NCBI GenBank assembly: GCA_951799445.1
Contig: OX637288.1
Location: 8,124,501-8,188,500, forward strand
Length of the DNA: 64,000 bases
Direction of reading: 5' to 3'
Origin: Pseudisothecium myosuroides
Taxonomy: Eukaryota > Streptophyta > Bryopsida > Hypnales > Lembophyllaceae
The translations under genes were made by a program, and so were the position numbers. Shown in pieces: positions 9,571-20,782 of the stretch (position 1 is the stretch's first letter; each line of letters opens with the position of its first letter). Below the pieces are notes generated by a model, which saw nothing but the letters and a program-made list of their open reading frames with translations, was not told the DNA's origin and searched no databases.

Positions 9571-12500
9571 CGACTGCTTTTCCTCCTTTTTCTTCTCCTT
9601 TTTGTTCTTACGGAAAGTTACATTTTCCAGTGACAAACTGTCCCTCCTCCCCATCTCAAATCCTAGTAAAGGTAAACTGAAAATAGATAAATTAAGAGGT
9701 TTTATCTTAGGTACCTCTACCTCCAACGAAGAAACATAAACTTCAGAATCCAGATTTGGAGATTGCACCCCCCTAAGCTTCTCAGGAGTGCATGGATTTT
9801 CCAAAAAGCTAGAGCTATTCACGCTCTCAACATCCTTTTTCTTCTTCATCTGATGAAGAAAAGAACAAAAATTTGTTAGATAAGTTAGCTTTTGATGGAA
9901 AAACAAGAAATGTTACATAGGTTAAACTCCTTACCCAGTGGTTGGGCTCTCTAGCAGGTGCTGCTATTGAGCACCTTTTTTTGGAAACTGCCTCCTCACA
10001 CCCCAACACCCCACAAACGACAACTTCCATTTGTTGCGTCTGAAAAATAACAACAAAGGCTTAGTTTACCCATGGTCAAATGAGTCACAACACATCCACA
10101 ATAATTCCTAACTCAAATGTTTAAAACTGAAATTTTTACCTGTGTCCCAGAAACTTGGGTGTTGCCAACAAAGTCCACAGAATCAACCAAATCAGAAGAG
10201 TTAGAGCTATCTCCCTTTGGTACTCCTGCCTTCAACTGCAACTGTTGGGCAAGTTCTTCAAGATTCTGCACCTATAAGAACACAAAACATAAAATGAAAA
10301 AATGAAGAGATGCAATTTGGCACTAAGGCAAATGGAGATCTGCACAGTATTACACATTGAAATAGTATGTTTTTACCTGCTCTCGGAGAATCTTGTTCTC
10401 ACGTTTTATTGTGGAAGCTTCATAAGCGGTTTCATCCCCGAATGAATCCTCGTTAATCACAGCCTGTTCACAACCAAATACAAAGGCTTGATGTTTAGTC
10501 TATCTAAGGATGTTTTTGTAGTGTAGTTGTGCTAGTCATGCTAGTCAAAATAGGAAAAGATGCTCACTGTATTGCGGATGCATTTGGCTCGCTGGGCAAA
10601 CTTTAGTGTACTCCAGGTCTCAGGAGCATTGCTATCACATCACATAAATAAGGATCAGGGAAATAGACAGCCAGCCCTACAAGCGAACAAACTTTCACAC
10701 GAAGTCATTAACATACAGCGTCGTGGGTGAACTCAAAACCGGGAATAGAAAGGACAAACCAGATGGAGGAGCTGACAGTAGCCATGATCGTAGTCTTCGA
10801 GTTTCCTCCCAGCGAATCCTGCACACAATCATAGCTACTCAACTTCCTCATCCGCTTAAGCAAGCCAGTTCTTTCAGTTCAATAAACCTCACGACGCAAT
10901 GGCCCAGGGGCTCTTGCATGGAATTGAGTCATACTGTACAGTAGGGTCCAAAAATAAGTCGAATTTTTTCATCAACCGTTGCTAAAATTTTCAGCAACTT
11001 TAGAGAGCTCTATCATGCTCAAAAATGATCTGATTTTGGAATCGTAAAGTGCATTGGAATAACAATAAAGTTTACTTCAACTTCATAAGAAGTGAAAATG
11101 AATAAATCAAAATCATAAAACAATTTGAATTTCTTTCATACACTATCTATCATTTCTAAGTGAATCTTTGAAAGATAGTTAAAGAGTTTATGCAGTAGGT
11201 TTAAGAAAAAGCAAGAAATCATACAAGCAACTCAAAACGTGTGGAATCAAGTATCTCTAAAGCAATTGTATACACTCATTTCTAATATGAACAATTAATA
11301 CAAGTTGTAATTTTTACAAATGGTGGCAACACTAGATAGTAGATAGTTTATAAGAATCATAAAAAATCTTGATTTTTATTTTCAAACACATATGTGCATT
11401 TGTAGTGATGATGAAGTAGACTTCAATGTGATTCCAACCCAATTTAAAATTCAATATTCCAATCATTTTTGAGCATAAGCCAACCTTCCAAAGTTCTCCA
11501 AATTTCAGCAAGATCTAGAATTCGAATTATTTTTGGACCCCACTGTACATGCAACGACAGGCCTGCTTGTGGCATGTGGGTAATGATATTTTACCTGGAG
11601 AAGGGTGGTTAGTTTGGAGCCTCGATAGGGAACGTAGCATTCTTTGCCGTTTGCGACATCGACCAGAGCCGTAATTACTGACCTACACAAGATCATTCCT
11701 CCTCTCAGAACACTGAGGTCACTATTGACATGGGTCATAAACTCAACTCACGCTGTGTGGCACGCAAACGTACAGAAAGAAAAACAGAGATTTGTTGATA
11801 TGAACTGCTTCATTCAGCCGTTTGCCTGTGGCTCCAGATTTCTTTTGCTTGAAACCGTGCAACTGGTTTACATTAGAACTTCAATGCCTCCAAGCACAGG
11901 TTATAATCGTGCAAAATTCAAGCATTTTGCAAACTTCCATGCCATCTTCGAGTTGGAAGATGTTTACCTCTCAGCACCTGCAAGGTCAACGAGACTCAGT
12001 TTTCCAAATCGGATTTTAGTCACCGAGGCATGCTTCCATTTGCATTTGATGATGCAAGTGAACACACTATGGGAGCGGCTGGACTCTCTATTCATATTTG
12101 TGGCTGCCACTTTCCTGTTCTTCAATCCTTGCAACAGATAAAGGTGGATTCCCATGAGCAATTCTGGATAATAAAACAAAAGTAAAAGAAAATAAGCATA
12201 AATTCAACCAACACTACCTCCGGGCAACAGTCCCTGGAAAAGAGGTGCTAGGGGCAACCTTGCTAAGCAAATGTATCACGTCTTTAACAGTGTTGACTTC
12301 CAACTTGGTCAAACTATCCACATACACCCCTTTTGAATCCGCCCGCATCTGCAGGATATCATCACAAGAATTCAACAACGTGGGCTAGGATCAAACAAAA
12401 TTCTCTTAAAAATCTCAGAAGAATCAAGGTGAAGGTGCAGCACCTTCAAGTTGGTAGAAGTAGGCTCCAGCAGATCAGAAATTTGCTCATTATAGATCTC

Positions 12501-13290
12501 CGAAAAGGAACACTTGGTCGAAAACTTTAGGTCCTTGTCCTTGCGTCGTTCCACCTCCTGCGCAATGTGCACCACAGCCATTGAATCCCCAGACGTCTAA
12601 TACATACGTAACACAGATGGGGTGGCCAGAAGCTCATCATCTCACGAAACCACTAAGATGCGTACCAGTTGGATTCTGGAGAAAAGGTACTCAAAAACAC
12701 GAGGACTCATGCCCCAATCGACACTCGATCTGTCACCAAGATGTTCGATGTCACCAAACATGGTGTGGGTCTTACCACTTCCAGTCTGCAGCAACCGGCC
12801 AAGAAATCAGTCAATATTCATTACTGCAAGAAAATAACAATGCAGAGCATGTATGTGCTAGCGACCGGAAGCCTCCACAGGCCATGCCAAATCTATAGCG
12901 AAATCAACACAGGTGCACATAGAAACAAAATCAACATGGCCGTATGCAAACATGCAGCTGTTGTAGCCCGCCACACAATTCTCCACTATTGGCAACCCAG
13001 CATCACGGAATAGCTTCTCCTGAAAATTAAAAACCAAGAAAAGACCTCAACCCGTCAAGGCAGTGTCATCCCTGCGTCACACCAATCCTCCACGCTCGAC
13101 TTATTCAAAGACAATGAATGACGCCACTCTCTTTCAAGGGACTGCAAAAGGGGTACGCGTGTAAGCAAACCTGGGAAGTGATTTCGCCAACTACATGGTC
13201 AAAGGTGAAGCGAGTTTCCGGGCTCCCCGTCCAGGTCAGGGTGTAGGGACTGTCTTGTCTCAAGCATTTGGTGTGTCTTTGGGAGGCCAT
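9478..13290 (-). CDS. kinesin-12-like (phragmoplast kinesin) gene, damaged or rearranged
   Basis: Minus-strand exons, in transcript order: 13171 to about 13276/13290, 12936-13019, 12666-12785, 12444-12557, 12259-12348, 11968-12119 (or 12127), 11786-11847, 11595-11682 (or 11712), 10760-10818, 10568-10631, 10377-10463, 10140-10271, 9935-10039, then 9849 down into the minisatellite. Motor motifs: [35 protein letters not shown] (P-loop), [34 protein letters not shown] (switch I), [11 protein letters not shown] (switch II), [39 protein letters not shown] and the neck AVINED. This pattern is kinesin-12/POK, plus-end motors that guide the plant cytokinetic phragmoplast. The first motor strand (RVRP region) is missing. 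Two junctions (exon 5/6 and 6/7) do not join in frame with intact motifs. The long kinesin-12 coiled coil is replaced by about 90 residues and a minisatellite. It is probably a decayed or rearranged copy. Confidence 0.7.
10939..11545. mobile_element. 607-bp Tc1/mariner-type foldback element in a kinesin intron
   Basis: The ends are inverted repeats starting CAGTRGGGTCCAAAAATAA, flanked on both sides by TA (10937-10938 and 11546-11547), the target duplication of Tc1/mariner elements. The inverted similarity continues inside (ATGCTCAAAAATGAT and CATTGAAGTYTACTTCA occur in both arms). No transposase is present, so this is a MITE-like copy. It sits in the intron between 10818 and 11595. Confidence 0.8.
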
Positions 13291-13293
13291 TTC

Positions 13294-13318
13294 CGGAGGA
13301 GGAAACCAACGCATTGAA
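13294..13318 (+). repeat. 25-nt inverted copy of the telobox Myb coding sequence
   Basis: These 25 bases on the plus strand are identical to the minus strand of 9307-9331, where they encode the EEETNAL part of the telobox Myb domain. The identity stops abruptly on both sides. It lies at the 5' edge of the first kinesin exon, in opposite orientation to the Myb frame. Confidence 0.8.
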
Positions 13319-13434
13319 CTATAATAGATATGCAATTGACATGATATAGGATGCAACTATCCCAATGAAAATACCATGCATAGTGCAACAATCTCACTCT
13401 AGGAAGACTTAAAGTTTGCTAACCTTGCCAAGCG

Positions 13435-13552
13435 AAGTCGGAAAAAAAATTCTTCTAACTTCAAATGTTACAATGTTTCAATCTGTCTAATCAAAGTCGG
13501 AAAAAAAATTCTTCTAACTTCAAATGTTACAATGTTTCAATCTGTCTTATCA
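13435..13552. repeat. 59-bp tandem duplication
   Basis: Two nearly identical copies of a 59-bp unit starting AAGTCGGAAAAAAAATTC lie head to tail (13435 and 13494). A degraded third copy may begin near 13553. Confidence 0.85.
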
Positions 13553-14398
13553 AAGTTTTAAAAAAAATTCTACACATTCTTATAGTAGTCTAATACAAGC
13601 TTGTAGCGTTCAATCTTTTATAAATCTTTGCGGAAAAAAAAATTCTCATTGCCCTAAAATGCGATAGTTTTTGACAATTTTTGCCCAAAATGTACCCTAG
13701 TCCTTAATAGATTATCCTCACAGATGGATATATGACCACAAAAATAAACTACAAAATCTCTTTATTCTATATGCTCCCATTTTGTGACTATATATTCTTG
13801 AATTTTTGTTTATTAAATTTTCAAAGATGAAATCATATGTCTTCTATGAGTCATAAAAATTTCAATCTTTTTTGTGAAAATTTAAAACTACCTATGATTT
13901 TTTAAAGAAAAAGTAAAGAAAATTCAGATCAAATATAAAATTCTCTCACAAAATTTGAAATTTTTGGTGTATATGATAGTGTGTAATATCACGGAGTAAT
14001 AATATGTATTGTATATTTTTATAATTAAAAAATCAAGACACTGTGATTATAGACCCTAATTTTGATTTGCAATATATGATTGAATTTTGGAAAATTATCA
14101 GCTTGAAATTGCCAAATTTTCAAGTTGGAGTAGAAACACAACTTTAACTTCTAAAGGCTCAAATTGAATTTTTGGCAACATAGCAATTTTTTAGCAACTC
14201 ACTACAAATGAATTCTTTTTCCTTTGAAATTTTCATACAACATGTGGTCAAGGGATACCTTTAAGGTACAACAATTTTTATAACTTTTGACTACATGATT
14301 AAAAAATGAGTGTATGATATGTAGTTTTTTTGTAAACCAAGCAGTTTGGGCAGATAAAAAAAATCATTTTTTTAGAAACAAAAATTTGAAATTGTTTT

Positions 14399-15010
<612 letters not shown>

Positions 15011-18000
15011 GCAATTTTGGGCCTCTAAACATTTAAGAAGTTTAGGACTTAATAACTATATTTCATTAGTTGGGCCTAAATTCAAAAAAGATCATTTTAT
15101 GGTCAAATACAACATCAAGAGCAAAGAGCTTGAAGTTGCCAAATTTTATTGCATGGTGATCCATGGATTTAGCATTTTCTTATGTAAAGAAGTTAAATTA
15201 TACCACAATGAGGGAATATCCAATTACATTCACTTAAAATGCATTCAAGCAACTCTGTCCAAAAATTTGGATGAAATTTTTTTTTTTCCATCCAAATAGA
15301 CCTCCTTGAAATCATCCAAAGGTCACAAAAAGTCTTGTCAAGTATTTATGGCTATCCCCCCCAAAATGGATCTTTAACCACATACATACATTTTTTAGAG
15401 ATGAAATCATGTTTCTTGTAAGCCATAGAATTTTCAAATGTTTTGAAAATTTTTGGTGAATTTTGAATAAAAAGTGAAAAAATTCATATCAAATACAAAA
15501 TATTTGTAGCCCCTAAACATTGTGGAATACATATATAGTCATGCATTTACTGCCTCTTTTGAGGAGATAGTAGGGTAATTTGAGGCTTCATGGTTTTAAA
15601 AGATTTGTAATAAAGTAGTGCTTGAAAAATATATTTTGTAAAATTATTTGAATAAAAATTGTTTATGAATAACCATATATTACATCTATACAATTAGACG
15701 TGACTATAGTATCATCAATAATTTTATGTAATAAATACAAATAAACTTAAAGTGATAATTATTTCAAATTTTGATTATTGATACATTTTTGATACCATTT
15801 TAATTAATTTTTGTAGAAAGCTTGAAATGAAAAAATTAAAATATGGTCAATTTTTTCAAATTTAATTTTTTCTTAAACTATAAAGTTATTTGTTATAAAT
15901 ACTTTTCCATTTCAAAATTCACAAAATGCTTCTTTTCTAAGATTTATTGAGTATTTGTGCAAAAGATTTTTCAAACTCCATACAGTGAAAAATATTGAAC
16001 AATTAGCATACTCTTCATGAAAAATTTGAATGGATGTAATAACAACTCTAAATGGCTAAAATTACTTTTTTTGCCATTAATCCTTTTTTTTACACTTTGA
16101 CCTTGACAGATTAAGAAATGAGATTTTTTTCTTAAAACTCACTCTATATCTATTTTCCATACTGTGTGCAAAAGATACGGAAAGGTTATATGCTAAGGCC
16201 TTCGAATATGTTCATTTTCCATACTACTTGTAAATTTTAAACACAACGTACAGAACTCAATAATCCTTAATCTTCCAATCATCTCGGATAAAAAATGATT
16301 CATTGCTATCAATGAGTAGTACATGAGTTGAGCTATTCAATAGTGAGCAAATATACAAACAAAGAAAGAACTAATAGCTTGTGGACACAAAAAGAGGGCC
16401 ATACACCAAATGTAGACGGAGTTGTAGAAGTGCCTGATACGAGGTAAAAAAGAAGTTCAATAGTTGATTTCTATTTGAACATTTTTGGTGAACTCAAATG
16501 TTTTGGAACAAAATGGTGGTTGCGGGGATCTTTGACCACACTTTAATCCCTAATAAAACTTACGTGGGTGATGAATGTTTTCAAGAGTTAAGTCCAAAAG
16601 CTCCACAAAATGGTAGATGAAATACATCCAAGTATGATATTAAAAAAAACCAAAGTCCCAAGGCCTTATATATTTCCATCAAAAAACACTTAAAACCACC
16701 ATTTCTATTGCAAACTCCAAAAAACTTTAAAACTTTATTTTTTTGCATATTTAATTGTAAGATCTTATTTTAGACTAGTATTTAAATGTGAAAGAAATTT
16801 CAAAAAATTTGATCGCATAGATTTGTAAGATATTTGCATTTAAAGTGAAGAATTTTTTTTTGTACCTTATTTGATTAGATTTTTTGGCCTTGAATCATTT
16901 TAACTTAAAATTTTTGCACTACTAATTTTGAATTTCTAATTTTTTATATTAAAAAATTAGATTGATAGCCTATAAATTTTTTTCTTAAAATAATACACTT
17001 AATTTTCACTCATTAAAAAATCTAGATGTAGGTTCAAGATTGAAGGTAAATCTAAATTGTTAATAGGCCTAAGATGGAATTGGAATGCACTTATTCCAAC
17101 AATGAGATTGTTTTAGCAAGAGATCTTAACCTTGTGAAACTTTTGAATTTAATAAATTGTTCAGAAATGAATCCTATAAGTTATTTTTTCAAGAAGATAC
17201 TCAAATTGCCCCCAAAATAAGATTGTCCATAACTTTTATACAACAAATCTAAACGGAATGAATCAAAGATTTCCATGTTGATAAAACTAGAATCTATGAG
17301 AATTTTTTTTTAATAATTGAAAAAAATTGTGTGTGGGAGGGTTTTACCATGTGCACCTTAAAAAAGAGGCTTTTGTGCCATTACTTTTGGTCCCTGGAGA
17401 ACCGGTAGCACTCAAATCCTTTAGTTTATAAAATTTTGCACATTTATACTCTTATATTTATACAAGTAATATATTCACTTTCCTCAATTTCATAGGAATC
17501 ATCATAGAATACTAGAGTGAGCTTCTTATCTTATATTGAAGAACCAAGCATAACATTGTAAGGATAAGAAACTATTTGAATAAGACTTTGCTTTAGAGCA
17601 TTCTATTCATATCTTGAATATGGACTTTAAAGCATTTAGGAATTAATTTGGAAATGAAATATTAAAAACTCAATATGGATTCAAATTTATTCACTTTGAT
17701 AAGCTTCTTCTTTGATTCTTCTCCAACTACTACCAAATTAACTCTGAAAGCACAAGCATATGACTACAAAATTCAATTGAACTTCAAGATTCTTTATTAT
17801 GGATTTTTCCATATACTGACTAGTTAAGGCAACCACACCTATTTGAATAAAAAATAAGAAATTGGATCTTGTTTTTATTTTTGAATTACCTAATTTTTTG
17901 TTGAATCTTGTTAAATGTCAAAATAATATTTTAGATTATCCTCTTATGCACTTTTTAGAGACTATAGGAACAAGCTATTGATTTTCTAAGTGCTGAAAAA

Positions 18001-18491
18001 GAGTAAGACAATTCCACCAAATGCTAAAATTTTTATGTGCTAAATTTGTGTTAAAGCTAACACATATTGTGTTGAAATAAAGAAAAGAATTAACACAACC
18101 ATTTCAATCTATAATGAGGTTGTATTAGAGCTAAGGCCAAGGCTTGTTTTTTTGGGCCAAGATGTCTCTTTTTCCGAAAAGGCTACTATTTTTGAAGGCT
18201 TAATACATAAAGCTAAGATAATTGAAACTAACCAAAAAAAAAAGAAGTAATTGGTAGAAAAAATAACCTTTGACAAACTATGATTCACAAATAGCTCTTG
18301 AGTTGGTAGTGAACATTTGTGGATTCTACATGGGGCATTCTAACATCTACAGGATTCGAAGATCTAGATTTCCAGTTTCTAGAGTCCGTGTAGATCTCCT
18401 CAAATGTACGCCCGTGCTTTATATTCCAAGCCTCTACGAGTCTCTTTCCTGATCACTCGCTGAACACTGAACAGTTCGGGTGGCGAGCAAG

Positions 18492-20729
18492 ATGGCGATG
18501 GCGATGGCGTCGGGAGCAATCACAGCGACCTTATCTGCATTCCCACAAGCGTCCCTCTCTTCGACTCCATGCCCATCGCTGTGTCACAGCTCCCGTTCTT
18601 GGTCGCTTCCGATTTCTTGGCGTCTTCATCTTGCCCCTGAATTTGGCTCCTCGCGCTTGCAATCGGTATGTCGTTTCCATTTGTGTGTGTTAAGTAAATA
18701 TTCTCGTTCGCAAATCAAAGACGATTCCAACGCAACAAAGAATGCGTTATTTGGATACCATTTGCAAAAGTTATTAGGGTTCAAAGTCTTATTGGTCTTT
18801 ACTTTGAATTCTGATGTCTAGGTCGTGTACATCCTCAAAATTCATATATTATCGTCGTGCAAGTTTTCGATGTGTCGCATTTAGGTAGGTGTGGTTTAGG
18901 GTTTAGAGTTTAGGGTTTGCATTGCGTGGTTTGGAGTCTGAATTCGCGGGTGGTGAGGTACAGTGGGATATAAGCTTACCATTTGCAAAAGTTTTAAAAG
19001 CTCAAAGTACAGTTATTGGTATATACTCTGATTTCTGATGATGAGGTGGTGCACATTCTCAAAATTAACATAATATCGTTGTTCGAGGTTTGGAGGGTCG
19101 CATTTAGGTGGGTGAGGTTTGAGGTTTAGGGGTTAAGGTTTACCTTAAACATTTGCCTGGTTTGGAATTTGAATTTGCTGTTGGTGAGGTTCAGGGGGGA
19201 AGACGACGAGGGGAAGTGCGGGCGGCGAAGGGATTTGGGAATTTGCAACAGAAGAAGAAAGGAGCTGGTTCGGAGGTTGGGAAGACGAAAGGGGAGTCTC
19301 TGAGTTGTCCTTGTGGAGGCGGGGAGGATCGGCGGGAGTTTGGGGATTGCTGTGCGCGTTATCATGGTGGTGTTGTGGAGCCGGATGCGGTGACGCTAAT
19401 GAGTAAGGTCTTCTCGGATTCTCCACGTCGTGATCTAATTTCTTGTGAACGTGCGAGTTTGATGAAATCGGTCAAATTTAGGTTTGCGCAAGGTAGAGGT
19501 TACTATTAGGGTCACAGTAACCGTTTTAACATATGTGAGAGGGTGAATTTTGGGACATCTATGGAACTGCTTTCATTGGGAGATCGCTATTAGGGTCACA
19601 GTAACCGTTTTAACGTAGGAGAGTGCTTTTATTGGGAGGTCGCTGTAGAGCTCACTGGTGAGGTCACGTTGGGTACAAGAGCCGAAGTCTCTTGAAATCA
19701 ATTTTTTCTCCCTTAATTTCTGAATTTCTTATTCAATCATTCCAACTGGGAGGTTGTAGACCACTGTTGATGATATAGTATGCATTCCTATTTTCATTCA
19801 AAGATCAATGGCTATAGACACCTAGTCAAGTCATGCTTACTTCCAACTTATTAATTGAAAGGCACCAATTATTTTGGATGAGATGAGTTGCTGTTGGTAA
19901 CAGGGGTCAGTCAATAGGAGACGGGATCAGGCCCCTAACTGTTTCAGTATCCTCTACCTTATACAGAAGCAAGATTCAGTGCGTATGCGAGGAGCAAGGT
20001 AGACTACGTTGTCAGGACGACTCACCCTGACAATCCTGACTTTCGAGGTATCTATCATTGCTTTTTCCCCTTAAAGCTCATTCAGTCCGCTTTTTGAAAT
20101 TCCTCCGGGCTACTTGGGCGTCCGAGCTCAGGTTGAGCAATGTTTGAGTTTCTTGATAGTAGCGAGTTGAGTTTCGGATGAGAATTCTTGATCATGGAGT
20201 GGGCTGATGTGATGCAGGTAAGGACGAACTCGCGGCCGACGTTCGTTCCACTTGCGAACAATTAAGGTTCACCAGACTTGAGATCCTTGAGTCTGAATCC
20301 ACCTCAGAGGATGAGGTAGAAACCCTAACTAATCAACCACTCAAGCTGTCTACCCATGTTCTTCATGCTCTCATTCAGCTCAATTCTGTACCCGTGCTAG
20401 CTCGTCTATGGAAATTGCAAACCGTGTTTAGTTTGGCTCATGTTTACAATCGGTTGTGATAGTAACATTCTCATTTACCACAGGCTTTCGTGTCGTTTCG
20501 AGTGACTTATGCGGTTGCTAAAGGAGGGAGAGCGGGAGACAAGCAGTTTCTAATTGAGAAGAGTCGGTTTAAGAAGGAAGGCGATCGATGGTTGTATGTT
20601 GAACGAATCCCCATATCTCAAGCTTCAGAAGCTGCATGGTTGAATTCCACCACTCCTAACTACGTCAACCCTAGGATAGATCGAAAATCTTTTAAGCCTC
20701 AGCCTGGTTTGGCACCCCGAAAGCCTTGA
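18492..20729 (+). CDS. YchJ-like (UPF0225) SEC-C motif protein, plastid-targeted
   Basis: Five exons: 18492-18665, 19195-19402, 19967-20047, 20218-20315 and 20484-20729. All phases agree and give 268 residues ending in TGA. The start is the first ATG of exon 1; the N-terminus (MAMAMASGAITATLSAFPQA) is Ser/Ala/Thr-rich and lacks acidic residues, like a chloroplast transit peptide. Exon 2 carries the SEC-C zinc motif CPCGGG...FGDCCARYH followed by VTLM, exon 3 continues with KARFSAYARSKVDYVVRTTH (the LMRSRYSAY region of YchJ), and exon 5 holds the conserved VSFRVTYA and EKSRFKKEGDRWLYVE. This is the order seen in bacterial YchJ and its plant homologues. The biochemical role of the family is not established; the SEC-C motif suggests zinc binding and a link to protein handling. 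The gene looks intact. Intron 1 contains telobox-like repeats, and a transposon end lies 20 bp past the stop. Confidence 0.85.
18895..18918 (+). repeat. telobox-like repeat in intron 1
   Basis: TTTAGGGTTTAGAGTTTAGGG is a short interstitial plant telomere motif. Related degenerate copies follow near 19115-19140. Teloboxes near plant transcription starts often mark housekeeping genes; a regulatory role here is only inferred. Confidence 0.5.
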
Positions 20730-20749
20730 TGTGAACCTTTTAGTTTGTA

Positions 20750-20782
20750 CAGTGGGGTCCAATAATCTTAAGAATTTTTCTC
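20750..20782. mobile_element. solo Tc1/mariner-like terminal repeat
   Basis: TA followed by CAGTGGGGTCCAATAAT matches the terminal repeat of the 10939-11545 element. I found no inverted partner downstream, so this is a truncated copy or a diverged element in the 3' UTR of the YchJ-like gene. Confidence 0.5.

Noticed and set aside
9211..9739. Three long plus-strand open frames over the telobox Myb region
   Set aside because: They are opened by the 20-bp minisatellite, which lacks stops in most frames. The minus strand carries the recognisable Myb motifs.
9478..9849. A tiny intron that would link the last kinesin exon to the Myb frame
   Set aside because: Candidate GT-AG pairs (38-58 nt) are either too short or lead into a stop codon in the needed frame.
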